Positions 24,619 to 33,383 of a stretch of 64,000 nt of DNA are shown here, piece after piece. A model generated the notes under the pieces. It was given only the letters and a program-made list of their open reading frames with translations, was not told where the DNA came from and did not search any database. The stretch's first letter is position 1. Every line of letters starts with the position of its first letter. The position numbers were made by a program, and so were the translations under genes. The stretch comes from Phenylobacterium koreense (GTDB lineage Bacteria; Pseudomonadota; Alphaproteobacteria; Caulobacterales; Caulobacteraceae), in contig NZ_JBEPLU010000004.1 of assembly GCF_040545335.1 (NCBI RefSeq), positions 1 through 64,000 on the forward strand, in the 5' to 3' direction.

Positions 24619-25135
24619 CAAACACCATGGCGCCGGCCTCCTCGGGCAGGGCCGCGAGGATATGGACGGCGGCGATCGCGTCGCTGCGAGCCACGCCGTA
24701 CTGCTCGCGCAGGGCCATGGCCAGGCGCCGCATCAGCCGGCCATAGAGCGCCCGGAGGTCGGGCTCGATCGCCCTGGCCAGGAACGGATCGGAGAGCAGG
24801 ATGTGCAGCAGCGGTCCGTGCCGGGCCACGTGCTCGAAATAGGCCGCGGCGCAATCGGCCGCCATGCGTCCTGGCCGGCCCGAGCGCAGGATCGGCTCGA
24901 GGGCCGCGGCCATGACCTCGAGATGCTCCCGCAGGATGCGGTTGGCCAGAGCCTGCTGGGTCGGAAAGTAGGCATAGATCAAGGCCTTGCTGATCCCGAC
25001 GCGCTGGCTCAGCGCCTCCAGGGGCAAGGGCAGGGAGCCTTGTTCGACGATCAGTTGGGCGGCGCCGTCCATGATCTGGCGCTCTCGGGCGCTGCGGCTG
25101 AGACGGGCGCCGGCTTGAGGCTTGGCCATGCGCAT
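24527..25135 (-). CDS. TetR/AcrR-family transcriptional regulator
   Basis: A 202-residue protein. The TetR helix-turn-helix is at about 18-62 (RQIMDGAAQLIVEQGSLPLPLEALSQRVGISKALIYAYFPTQQALANRIL), and the remainder is an all-helical ligand-binding domain. It is divergent from the acyl-CoA synthetase/acyl-CoA dehydrogenase genes. A CTATTG-N10-CAATAG inverted repeat lies in the shared 175-bp promoter region, so it probably represses them and itself in response to an acyl-CoA. Confidence 0.9.
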   Translation of the reverse strand: MRMAKPQAGARLSRSARERQIMDGAAQLIVEQGSLPLPLEALSQRVGISKALIYAYFPTQQALANRILREHLEVMAAALEPILRSGRPGRMAADCAAAYFEHVARHGPLLHILLSDPFLARAIEPDLRALYGRLMRRLAMALREQYGVARSDAIAAVHILAALPEEAGAMVFAKRLDPALGLSLALEMTEGGLQRLPPRPAA

Positions 25136-25186
25136 TCCTAGCAGGTTCGTTCCGTTCGCAGAAGGAAGGCCGGAGCCGTGCTGGAG

Positions 25187-25208
25187 CTATTGACGGATAC
25201 ACCAATAG
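25187..25208. promoter_or_regulatory. TetR operator candidate
   Basis: The inverted repeat CTATTG (25187-25192) and CAATAG (25203-25208) with a 10-base centre overlaps a TTGACG (-35-like) sequence at 25190-25195. It lies between the divergent TetR gene and the acyl-CoA synthetase gene. Confidence 0.5.
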
Positions 25209-25310
25209 AACTTTAGCTGGGTGTCATTGGACGGCGGGCGCATGCTGCCGTCTTCGGCCTCAAAACGGCGACCAGAGACCGGCGAGGCGCAGTCAGGCGG
25301 AGGGAAGCGC

Positions 25311-26882
25311 ATGGACGGCTCGCAGCAGCAATTGGACTTGGCCGAACGGGTCACCCGCGCCATCGGCTTCGGGATGATGCATGCAGTCTGGGCCGAGGTT
25401 CAGCCCGACAAGGTGGCGATCTTCGATCCCGACGGCCGCACCCGGACTTTCGGTCAGCTCAACGCCAACGCCAACCGGATCGCACGGCTGCTCCGAGAGG
25501 CGGGGCTGAAGCCGGGCGAGGGGGTGGCTCTGCTCTGCACCAATCGCGCCGAGTTCGCCGAGGTGATGAGCGGCGCCATGCGGGTGGGCCTGAGGCTGAC
25601 GCCGATCAACTGGCACATGACCGCCGAGGAGATCGCCTATGTAATCAAGGACTGCGAGGCCAAGGCCCTGTTCGCCGACGCCGCGGTGGCGACGGCGAGG
25701 GAGGCCGCCGCGTCCTGCCCGGACCTGCGCCTGAAGGTGGCCATCGGCGGGGCGATCGGCGGCTTCGCCGACTATGACGCCACGCTCGGCCAGATGGATG
25801 CGACCGACATCCCAGACCCGCTGCGCGGCTACACCATGCTCTACACCTCGGGCACCACCGGTCGGCCGAAGGGGGTCTACAAGCCGAGCCACCCGGGGCC
25901 GGCCTACAGCCACGACTACGACCGCGAGCATGACCTGCACATGTGCCTGGGGCCCGCCTATCACGCCGCGCCGCTGATGGGCGACGTGCGCCGGCCGCTG
26001 CTGAACGGCGTGCCGCTGGTCTTCATGGACAAGTGGGACAGCGAGAAGGTGCTGCGCACCATCGCCGAGAAGAAGGTCACCAACGCCCACTTCGTGGCGA
26101 TCATGTTCCAGCGTCTGCTGGCCCTGCCGGACGCGGTGAAGCGCAGCTACGACGTCAGCTCGATGAAGACCGTCTCGCACGGCGCCGCGCCCTGTCCGCC
26201 GGAGGTGAAGCGGGCGATGATCGAGTGGTTCGGGCCGGTGCTGTCGGAATACTATGCCGGCTCCGAGGGCGGCGCGGGGTTCATCATCAAGTCCGAAGAG
26301 TGGCTGCGGAAGCCCGGCAGCGTCGGCCGCCGACCCAGCAAGGACGCGGCCATCATCCTGGACGAGGAGGGCAATGAGTGTCCGCCCAACGTGCCGGGCG
26401 CGATCTACATGAAGGTGCCGGCCGAGGGCTTCGAGTACTTCAAGGACCCGGGGAAGACCCAGGGCTCGCGCAAGGGCGGCCTCTTCACCATGGGCGACAT
26501 CGGCTATCTCGACGAGGACGACTACCTGTTCCTCACCGGGCGCAGCGCCGAGACCATCATCTCCGGCGGGGTGAACATCTACCCGCAGGAGGTGGACAAC
26601 GAGCTCATCAAGCACCCGGCGATCGAGGACGCCTGCACGGTGGGCGCGCCCAACGACGAGTGGGGCGAGGAGGTGGTCTCGGTGATCCAGCTCAAGGCCG
26701 GCCACGAGCCGTCCGAGAAGCTCGCCGACGAGATCCTGGCCCACGCGCGGGCCGCGCTCGCTCGCTACAAGCAGCCCAGGCGACTGGAGTTCGTCGAGGC
26801 GCTTCCCCGCAGCGAGGCCGGCAAGATCCTGCGCAATCGGGTCCGCGCGCCCTTCTGGGAAGGCCGCGCCCGCCAGATCTGA
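25311..26882 (+). CDS. acyl-CoA synthetase (AMP-forming)
   Basis: A 523-residue adenylate-forming enzyme. The start at 25311 follows GAGGGA. Motif A3 (YTSGTTGRPKG) contacts ATP phosphates. Further motifs are the YAGSEGG block, GDIGYLDEDDYLFLTGR (A8 hinge) and EVDNELIKHPAIEDACTVGAPNDEWGE, with the catalytic Lys near the C-terminus (PRSEAGKILRN). It activates a carboxylic acid to its CoA thioester for the dehydrogenase encoded 30 bp downstream. A fatty or steroid-side-chain acid is plausible; the substrate is not determinable. Confidence 0.92.
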   Translation: MDGSQQQLDLAERVTRAIGFGMMHAVWAEVQPDKVAIFDPDGRTRTFGQLNANANRIARLLREAGLKPGEGVALLCTNRAEFAEVMSGAMRVGLRLTPINWHMTAEEIAYVIKDCEAKALFADAAVATAREAAASCPDLRLKVAIGGAIGGFADYDATLGQMDATDIPDPLRGYTMLYTSGTTGRPKGVYKPSHPGPAYSHDYDREHDLHMCLGPAYHAAPLMGDVRRPLLNGVPLVFMDKWDSEKVLRTIAEKKVTNAHFVAIMFQRLLALPDAVKRSYDVSSMKTVSHGAAPCPPEVKRAMIEWFGPVLSEYYAGSEGGAGFIIKSEEWLRKPGSVGRRPSKDAAIILDEEGNECPPNVPGAIYMKVPAEGFEYFKDPGKTQGSRKGGLFTMGDIGYLDEDDYLFLTGRSAETIISGGVNIYPQEVDNELIKHPAIEDACTVGAPNDEWGEEVVSVIQLKAGHEPSEKLADEILAHARAALARYKQPRRLEFVEALPRSEAGKILRNRVRAPFWEGRARQI

Positions 26883-26912
26883 AATCAACCCGACCGCGTC
26901 AGGAGCACCTGC

Positions 26913-28112
26913 ATGTTCGACACCGAACCGGATCTGGAAGCCTTTCGGGCCGAAGCCCGCGCCTGGCTCGCCGCCAACTTCCCGCCCTCCCTGTCCTCGC
27001 GGCCGGAGGTCGCCGCCACGGCCGGCGGCGACGTGGAGGCCGACGCCGAGCGCTGGCGGATCGCCATGGGCGAGAAGGGCTGGGGCACGCCCACCTGGCC
27101 GGCGCCCTATGGCGCGGGCCTCGAGCCGGCGCAGGCCCAGGTGCTGGCCCAGGAACTGTCGCGGCTGGGCGCCCAGAACCCCATCGGCGGCATGGGCACG
27201 ATGATGTTCGGCCCAACCTTGCTGGAATACGGGAACGAAGAGCAGAAGGCCCGCCACCTGCCGCCGATCGCCCGCGGCGAGTTGCGCTGGTGCCAGGGAT
27301 TCTCCGAGCCGGGAGCCGGGTCTGACCTGGCCGGCCTGCAGACCAGGGCCGAGGATCGCGGCGACCACTTCCTGGTCAACGGCCAGAAGATCTGGACCAG
27401 CGGCGCGCACCATGCCGACTGGTGCTTCTGCCTGGTGCGGACGGACACGACCAAGAAGCACGAGGGCATCAGCTTCGTGCTGATCGACATGCGCACGCCC
27501 GGAGTGGACCCGCGGCCGATCCGGCTGATCAACGGCGCCTCGCACTTCTGCGAGGTGTTCTTCACCGACGTGGTGGTTCCCAAGGAGAACCTGGTGGGGC
27601 CGCTGAACGGCGGTTGGACGATCGCCAAGCGCCTGCTGCAGCACGAGCGGAAGGGCCTGGCCGCCGCGGCCCAGGCGCAGCGCGCCGAGGCCCGGGCCAG
27701 CGTTCCGGAGATGGCCAAGGAATATGTCGGCGTGGACGAGCAGGGCCGGCTCGCTGATCCCGACCTGCGCACCCGGATCAGCCAGTTCGACATCGACCTG
27801 CGCTGTTTCCAGCTCACCAACGCCAGGGTGGCGGCTCAGGCGAGGCGGGGGCAGGAGGTGAACGCCACCACCTCCATCCTGAAGCAGGTGGGTTCCTTCC
27901 TGCGCCGCGACGGCGCCGAACTCATCGCCGAACTCGCCGGCTGGCGAGGCATCGCCTGGGAGGGGGATGAGTTCACCGAGGCCGAGCTCGCCGACGGCCA
28001 CAACCTCTTCTACAGCAAGGCTGGCGGCATCGCCGGCGGCTCGCAGGAGGTGCAGTACAACATCATCGCAAAGCGCATCCTGGGCCTGCCCGACCCCACG
28101 GCTTCGGCCTAG
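26913..28112 (+). CDS. acyl-CoA dehydrogenase
   Basis: A 399-residue flavoprotein. An N-terminal helical domain is followed by the FAD-contacting segment CQGFSEPGAGSDLAGLQTRAEDRGDHFLVNGQKIWTSGAHHADWCF. The beta domain is next, then the C-terminal helices (LQHERKGLAAAAQAQ, SKAGGIAGGSQEVQYNIIAKRILGLP). It introduces the alpha-beta double bond into an acyl-CoA. It is co-transcribed with the acyl-CoA synthetase. A short inverted repeat of the GGCCCCTCTCC/GGAGAGG type after the stop may act as terminator. Confidence 0.93.
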   Translation: MFDTEPDLEAFRAEARAWLAANFPPSLSSRPEVAATAGGDVEADAERWRIAMGEKGWGTPTWPAPYGAGLEPAQAQVLAQELSRLGAQNPIGGMGTMMFGPTLLEYGNEEQKARHLPPIARGELRWCQGFSEPGAGSDLAGLQTRAEDRGDHFLVNGQKIWTSGAHHADWCFCLVRTDTTKKHEGISFVLIDMRTPGVDPRPIRLINGASHFCEVFFTDVVVPKENLVGPLNGGWTIAKRLLQHERKGLAAAAQAQRAEARASVPEMAKEYVGVDEQGRLADPDLRTRISQFDIDLRCFQLTNARVAAQARRGQEVNATTSILKQVGSFLRRDGAELIAELAGWRGIAWEGDEFTEAELADGHNLFYSKAGGIAGGSQEVQYNIIAKRILGLPDPTASA

Positions 28113-28148
28113 GGGCGGCCCCTCTCCCAGCCGGAGAGGGGAAGCGCC

Positions 28149-28991
28149 TCAGTTCGCCCAGAGCGGCGAGGACGCCTTCATGAAGCGCAGGCAGTAGAGC
28201 ACGCGCCCGAGATCGGGGCCGCCGTCCTTGCCCTGGATGACCACCTCGTACCAGACGTTCTCGGTCTTCGGGCTTTCGGTGAGCTTCAGGATCTTGGTTC
28301 GGGCCATATAGTCGATCCCGGCCTTCAGCGGCCCGGCCAACTGCTGCACTTCCAGCGCCCCGAACAGGCCGACGGCGGGCTTCAGCTTCGCCATGGCCGC
28401 CGAGCGGGTCATGTGGGCCAGGCGCACCACGTGCGACGGGGGCAGGATCCCCAGGTCGCGATAGGCCGGCAGGTCCTCGGTGATGGTCTCCCGGCTTCGG
28501 GCCAGGGCTTCGGCCGCCACCTGCACGGAGAGGCCATGGTTTTCGTCGCCGACGGCGATGTCACCGAGAATGCGAAGGGTTCCCGGGGCCGCAGGAGCCT
28601 GGGCGTCCATCCGGCGGGCGAGCTCGGAGCCGGCGTCGAGGCCGTTTCCGCCGGCCGTGCCCTCGCAGATGAGCGCATCGGCCTCGTTGAACATGACCAG
28701 CCGCGCACGTTCGGCATCTGGGGTCACCTCCACCCGGACGGCTTCGTTATCTACGGTGGCCTGGGTGAAGTAGAGCGAGAGGCCGCCGGTCTCGAACCAG
28801 CGCTCGCCATAGATGTCGAGCAGTTGGGGGACGAACTGGTCCATGTGGATAGACCCAGGCACCGTGCCGCCTTTGAAGCCCAGTCTGGAGGCGGTGGCGT
28901 CGCTGTGGATGGAACCCTCCGCGCCGCTGAACATGTTGCGCGGGTTGCGGAACTCGCCTCTCAGCGGCGACGCCGTCTGAAGGTCGGTCAT
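28149..28991 (-). CDS. hot-dog-like (MaoC-type) protein of lipid metabolism, function unassigned
   Basis: A 280-residue protein. Residues 15-60 (NMFSGAEGSIHSDATASRLGFKGGTVPGSIHMDQFVPQLLDIYG) resemble the substrate-entry helix of MaoC/hot-dog thioesterases and hydratases. The second half could be another hot-dog repeat. No full catalytic D-H pair is certain. It is convergent with the acyl-CoA dehydrogenase gene and next to an MFS remnant, which suggests a role in acyl-CoA breakdown. The exact reaction is unknown. Confidence 0.55.
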   Translation of the reverse strand: MTDLQTASPLRGEFRNPRNMFSGAEGSIHSDATASRLGFKGGTVPGSIHMDQFVPQLLDIYGERWFETGGLSLYFTQATVDNEAVRVEVTPDAERARLVMFNEADALICEGTAGGNGLDAGSELARRMDAQAPAAPGTLRILGDIAVGDENHGLSVQVAAEALARSRETITEDLPAYRDLGILPPSHVVRLAHMTRSAAMAKLKPAVGLFGALEVQQLAGPLKAGIDYMARTKILKLTESPKTENVWYEVVIQGKDGGPDLGRVLYCLRFMKASSPLWAN

Positions 28992-29081
28992 GGCGGTCTC
29001 CCTGGTCTGCTTCTTCTGTGTCAGGTGGTTTCAAGCTCGCCCATCTCGGGCGTGGTGGAAAGGTCGGGTTTGGGCTCCACG

Positions 29082-29314
29082 TCATCGGCGCGGGCCGCAA
29101 CTCAGCGCTCTTGGCCTTGGTGGCTTAAAGGCGGCGCGGTCGATGCCGTAACGACTGTAGAACAGCAGCGCGACGATCCCGGGCAGGATCGTGCAGGGCC
29201 CGTAGACGATGGCCAGACCAGGGTGAGCGAGATCATCTCCGCGTCCGGTCCCAGGCCGAAGCTTATCTTGCTTCCCAGTGAGATCCGGCCCTCGCGGGCG
29301 GCCGTCAGCGACAT
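29082..29314 (-). pseudogene. MFS (GPH-type) transporter reduced to its two ends
   Basis: A 5' piece with start at 29314 encodes EGRISLGSKISFGLG, the usual beginning of sugar-cation-symporter-like MFS proteins. Directly after it, in a shifted frame, comes LAIVYGPCTILPGIVALLFYSRYGIDR, the last membrane helix and tail of the same kind of protein, to a stop at 29082. About 400 codons between them have been lost. The flanks 28992-29081 and 29315-29528 hold no other supported gene. Confidence 0.7.
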
Positions 29315-29528
29315 CTTACCTCCCGTAGTCCGCCGGCCGCGCCGGTCTTCTTCCGTCTGGGCCAGCTTGGCCGCCACGATGGGCAGCTAATGCGTTATTG
29401 GAGCGTTCGTCAACAATGGTGGACCATGTAGACGCAAGCCGCCCATCGCCAAGACCGCGGGGGTGTCGGTCGGATCGGGACAATCACCTAGGCGACATCG
29501 TGAGGCGTCGGTCCTAGAAAGCGGGGCT

Positions 29529-29930
29529 GTGAGCGCGATCCGCACCTTTCTTGAGCAACATCGCTGGCTGGCCGTTTGGCTGGTCGGCGCGACGTTGTTG
29601 ATGAAGGTGACGGTGCCGGCAGGCTTCATGCCCGGCCTGTCGGACGGCCAGATGCTAGTCGAGCTCTGCACCTCCCAGGGGGCGCAGACGCTGCTGGTCG
29701 AGCTTGCGGGCCAATCCGATGGCCACGATCCGGCGGACCGTAAGACGTTCGAGCCGCCCTGCGCCTTCTCGGGCCTGTCGTCGCCGGCGCTCGCCGCCGT
29801 CGATCCGGTCCTGCTGGCGATCGCGATCGCGTTCATCCTCGCCACGGGATTCCTTGCGACGCCCCGCGCGCCTCGGGTAACCCGATCCTTCCTGCGTCCC
29901 CCGCCCATAGGGCCGCCGCAACTCTCCTGA
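29529..29930 (+). CDS. DUF2946-type protein next to a copper receptor
   Basis: A 133-residue protein when started at GTG 29529 (an ATG at 29463 would add a charged leader). A hydrophobic helix near residues 12-32 (WLAVWLVGATLLMKVTVPAGFMP) is followed by the CTSQG and CAFSG segments and a second hydrophobic helix near 98-115. This is the layout of DUF2946 proteins, often found beside copper-linked TonB receptors. It lies 65 bp upstream of the receptor and is probably co-regulated. Function unknown. Confidence 0.7.
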   Translation: MSAIRTFLEQHRWLAVWLVGATLLMKVTVPAGFMPGLSDGQMLVELCTSQGAQTLLVELAGQSDGHDPADRKTFEPPCAFSGLSSPALAAVDPVLLAIAIAFILATGFLATPRAPRVTRSFLRPPPIGPPQLS

Positions 29931-29995
29931 TCCCCCTTCGCCTTTCGATTTTAGCGGCGCGCGGCCTCCCCGTGCGCCTGGATCAGGATTCATCC

Positions 29996-32131
29996 ATGTC
30001 CGTTATTCTCAACGCCGCGCGCTCGGCCGCGGTCGTTTATGCCCTGTCTGCTTCGAGCGCGCTCGCCCAGGAAACCCTGGCCCTGCCTTCCATCGATGTC
30101 GCGTCCGGTAGTCTCGCCAATGCGCCCGGAGAGGCTCTTTCGCGCACCACGCTTGCGCCGCTGCGATCCACCACGAGCGATGCGGCGGCGCTGGTCGCCC
30201 GGACGCCCGGCGTCAGCACGTTCGGCGCTGGCGGCTTTTCCGGCCTGCCGGTGATCCGGGGGCTCGAAAGCCAGCGGCTGACCATCCTGGTCGATGGGGC
30301 GTCGATTGACATCTCCTGCCCCAACCAGATGAACCCGCCCTTGTCCTACGTCGATCCTCAGACGATCGACGCGATCAACGCCATCACCGGGGTGACGCCC
30401 GTGAGCATGGGCGGAGACAGCATCGGCGGGGCCATCCTGGTGGAAACCGCCGCGCCGCGCTTCGCCAAGGCGGGCGGCAGGCTGGTGACCGGCGAGGTCT
30501 CGACATACTACCGCAGCAACGGCGGCGGGGTCGGCGGCGCGGTCCTGTTCACGGCCGCCGATGATCGGCTCAGCTTCGCCTACTCCGGTTCCTTTGCGCA
30601 GGCCGGAAACTATGAGGGCGGGTCAGGCGACGGCGAGGTCCGCTCGACCGAACACCAGAAGACCGATCATGCGATCAGCCTTGCAGCCCAGACCGATGCG
30701 GGCCTGTTCGAGCTGAAGGGTGGGTACCATTACGCGCCCTATGAGGGCTTTCCGAACCAGTACATGGACATGACGTCCGACCGGTCCTGGCACCTGAACG
30801 GTCACTGGAAGGGCCTGTTCGATTGGGGCGACCTGGACCTCCGAGCCTTCTATCGCGACACCGACCACGAGATGAATTTCCTGGCGGACAAGGGGGGCGA
30901 CGCCGGGCGCGCCATGCCCATGAACACCGAGGTCCACAGCGCTGGCTCCACGCTCAAGGGCGACATATTGCTGAGCAATCGAGACACGCTGCGCCTGGGC
31001 GGCGAGTTTCACCATCAATGGCTCAACGATTATTGGCCGGCGGTCGCGGGCAGCGCGATGATGGGGCCTGACACCTACGTCAACGTGAACGGCGCCAAGC
31101 GCGACCGGCTCGGCGTCTTCGCCGAGTGGGAGGCGCTGTGGACTCCCCAGGTCACGACGCTGGTCGGCGTGCGCAACGATCAGGTCTGGATGAATACGGG
31201 CAGGGTGCAGCCCTATTCGACATCCATGATGAACATGGCCGACGCCAAGGCCGCCGCGGCGTTCAACGCCGCCGACCGCCAACGGCACGACAGCAACTGG
31301 AGCGCCATGGCCCTGCTCCGCTATGCGCCCGACCAGCGCACGACCTTCGAGGTCGGCTATGCCCGCAAGAGCAGGTCTCCCAACATCTACGAGCGCTACA
31401 GTTGGGGGCGCGGTTCAATGTCGAGCCGGATGGTCGGCTGGTTCGGCGACGGCAACGGCTATGTCGGCGACGTTGCGCTGGAGCCTGAGCGAGCGGACAC
31501 GGTGAGCGCCGCGGCGAGCCTCAAAGGCGACGGCGATGGCTGGGCGCTGCGGATCGCGCCTTATTACACGCGCGTTCACGACTATATCGACGTGGTCAAG
31601 CTCGCCGATTTCACGGACACGACCGGCGCCCCGACGGGTTTCGCGCAGTTGCAGTTCGCCAACCGCAAAGCTGAGTTCTACGGCGTCGATGTCTCGGGCG
31701 CTGTTCCCCTGTGGCGTTCGTCCGCAGCCGGCTCGACTAGGTTGACCGCGACGGCGAGCTGGCTTCGCGGGCGCAATCTCGACGGTGGCGGCGCGCTCTA
31801 TCATCAGATGCCGTTCAACGCGAAGCTCGGCCTGGAGCATCAGCTCGGTGGCTGGGAAAGCGCGGCTGAACTGGAACTCGTGGCCGACAAGAACCGGGTC
31901 GATGCGAGGCGCAACGAGCCCCGCACGGCGGGGTATGCGCTGATCAACCTGCGCACCGGCTATGCATGGGGGCGCTATCGGCTGAACCTCGATGTGCAAA
32001 ACCTGCTCGACAAGGACCATGACCTGCCGCTCGGCGGCATGTCGCTCGGCGACCTTAGGGCGACGGGGGACTTGAGGCCGGTTCCCGGCCGGGGCCGCTC
32101 GGTCAATATCGGATTGGCTGCGACGTTCTGA
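29996..32131 (+). CDS. TonB-dependent copper receptor (OprC/NosA-like)
   Basis: A 711-residue outer-membrane receptor. Its start has an AGGA site 6-8 bases upstream. A signal peptide ends at SALAQ, the plug begins near residue 50, and the diagnostic copper-receptor motif SCPNQMNPPLSYVDP lies at 107-121. The barrel ends in AATF. Many Met/His clusters (QYMDM, STSMMNMADAK) fit copper binding. It is followed 2 bp later by a TonB-family gene, so the unit carries its own energy transducer. Confidence 0.92.
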   Translation: MSVILNAARSAAVVYALSASSALAQETLALPSIDVASGSLANAPGEALSRTTLAPLRSTTSDAAALVARTPGVSTFGAGGFSGLPVIRGLESQRLTILVDGASIDISCPNQMNPPLSYVDPQTIDAINAITGVTPVSMGGDSIGGAILVETAAPRFAKAGGRLVTGEVSTYYRSNGGGVGGAVLFTAADDRLSFAYSGSFAQAGNYEGGSGDGEVRSTEHQKTDHAISLAAQTDAGLFELKGGYHYAPYEGFPNQYMDMTSDRSWHLNGHWKGLFDWGDLDLRAFYRDTDHEMNFLADKGGDAGRAMPMNTEVHSAGSTLKGDILLSNRDTLRLGGEFHHQWLNDYWPAVAGSAMMGPDTYVNVNGAKRDRLGVFAEWEALWTPQVTTLVGVRNDQVWMNTGRVQPYSTSMMNMADAKAAAAFNAADRQRHDSNWSAMALLRYAPDQRTTFEVGYARKSRSPNIYERYSWGRGSMSSRMVGWFGDGNGYVGDVALEPERADTVSAAASLKGDGDGWALRIAPYYTRVHDYIDVVKLADFTDTTGAPTGFAQLQFANRKAEFYGVDVSGAVPLWRSSAAGSTRLTATASWLRGRNLDGGGALYHQMPFNAKLGLEHQLGGWESAAELELVADKNRVDARRNEPRTAGYALINLRTGYAWGRYRLNLDVQNLLDKDHDLPLGGMSLGDLRATGDLRPVPGRGRSVNIGLAATF

Positions 32132-32133
32132 GC

Positions 32134-32814
32134 ATGGCCAGTCCCGCACGGCCGTTGGCCAGCGCAGATGCCTCGAGGACCTTTGCGGTCCTCGGGTCAC
32201 TGCTCGTGCACGGAAGCTTGCTTGCAGCCGTTCTGCTCGCGAGCAACACCGCCCGCTCCGCGCGTGAGGGCGGGGCAGGCGCTCCCATCGTCATGATCAC
32301 GCTGTCCCCCGGGATCGCCCCCGGGACGCGGATGATCGCCAGGGAAGCTCCTCATGCGCGTGATGAGGAGCGATCGGCGCCTCGGGACGTTCGCACGACG
32401 GCCGCGCCGGCGTCGCTGGCCATGGAGGTTCAGCGCTCCGCCGTCGCGACGCCCGCCGCGTTCTCGTCGTCGCCGGCCAGCGAGGCTGGAGCGCCGCCTT
32501 CCAGGTCGCCCGAGCGCGCGACTGACCCGCCTGCGGCCCCGGAGGCTGATCGCGCAGCCTATGGGGGCCGGCTGTGGGCATGGATCGCCGCTCGACGGCC
32601 GGCCGGCATCCATTTCGAGGGCGAAGCGCTGGTGCGCTTTTCCGTCGATCGCGACGGCCGGCTGCGCAAGCTCTCGCTTGATCGATCCAGCGGCGCCGGC
32701 CAGCTCGACCGGCTTGCGCTTCGCACCGTCCGCCTGGCCGCGCCGTTTCCGCGACCGCCGGAAAGTCTGGCCGCGGACGAGTCCGAATTCACCCTGGCCT
32801 TTCATTTCAACTAG
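32134..32814 (+). CDS. TonB-family energy transducer
   Basis: A 226-residue protein with an N-terminal membrane anchor (about 18-41), a Pro/Ala-rich periplasmic spacer, and a C-terminal TonB domain (about 145-226: GEALVRFSVDRDGRLRKLSLDRSSGAGQLDRLALRTVRLAAPFPRPP). It transmits proton-motive energy to the copper receptor encoded just upstream. No exbB or exbD genes are adjacent. Its stop shares CTAG (32811-32814) with the convergent hutD stop. Confidence 0.88.
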   Translation: MASPARPLASADASRTFAVLGSLLVHGSLLAAVLLASNTARSAREGGAGAPIVMITLSPGIAPGTRMIAREAPHARDEERSAPRDVRTTAAPASLAMEVQRSAVATPAAFSSSPASEAGAPPSRSPERATDPPAAPEADRAAYGGRLWAWIAARRPAGIHFEGEALVRFSVDRDGRLRKLSLDRSSGAGQLDRLALRTVRLAAPFPRPPESLAADESEFTLAFHFN

Positions 32815-33383
32815 GCCGTGGCGTCGGTCAGATCGACCACGTACACCGTCGCGTCGGTGGCGTAGAGCGTGAGCGCCTGGTCGGTGGGCGCCAACAGCAC
32901 GGCGTCATCGGGCTCCAGTTCGATGTCGACCGATCCCCTGGCCAGCACCCGATCGCGGACCAGCACCAGCCGGGCTCCGGAAGCCGGCGCGGTCACGCGT
33001 TTGCGCCGGACGTCGACCCTTGTGACGGCCGCCGAACTGACGGCGCGCCGGGTCATGACGTTGAGGTCGCTGACCGGCCCGTTCGGGACGCGCCCCATGA
33101 TCGCCACGTCACCCGGAAAGCTGGCCGGAGCCGAGTCCGGACCCAGCTCCAGGTCGGCGCGCCCGTCAAAGCTCAGCACGAGGCGGCCCGAGAGCACGGT
33201 GAGGATGCGGTCGACGCCCGGAAAGAGTGAGAACGGGCCATCCTCCCGGACCTGCGCCATGCTCACCCGCCAGCGGAAGTCCTCGAAGCCGGCGCCGGGC
33301 GGCCAGGCCGCCACCTCACGCGTTACGCCGCCGCCGTTCTTCCAGGGCGTGGCGGCGCGGTCGGCGGCGCGCAGAACCTGCAT
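32811..33383 (-). CDS. hutD: HutD-family protein
   Basis: A 190-residue cupin-like protein. The start at 33383 precedes [25 protein letters not shown], which contains the conserved WKNGGG-T-E signature of HutD. The family is thought to limit hut expression or bind a pathway intermediate. Its ATG overlaps the hutU stop (TGATG), making it the last gene of the hutIHGUD operon. Confidence 0.92.
   Translation of the reverse strand: MQVLRAADRAATPWKNGGGVTREVAAWPPGAGFEDFRWRVSMAQVREDGPFSLFPGVDRILTVLSGRLVLSFDGRADLELGPDSAPASFPGDVAIMGRVPNGPVSDLNVMTRRAVSSAAVTRVDVRRKRVTAPASGARLVLVRDRVLARGSVDIELEPDDAVLLAPTDQALTLYATDATVYVVDLTDATA

Noticed and set aside
25293..28001. A 902-residue open frame antisense to the acyl-CoA synthetase and dehydrogenase genes
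   Set aside because: It mirrors two well-recognised enzymes; long antisense frames are expected from the third-position GC bias here. Its product is a His/Gly/Arg-rich string with no domain.
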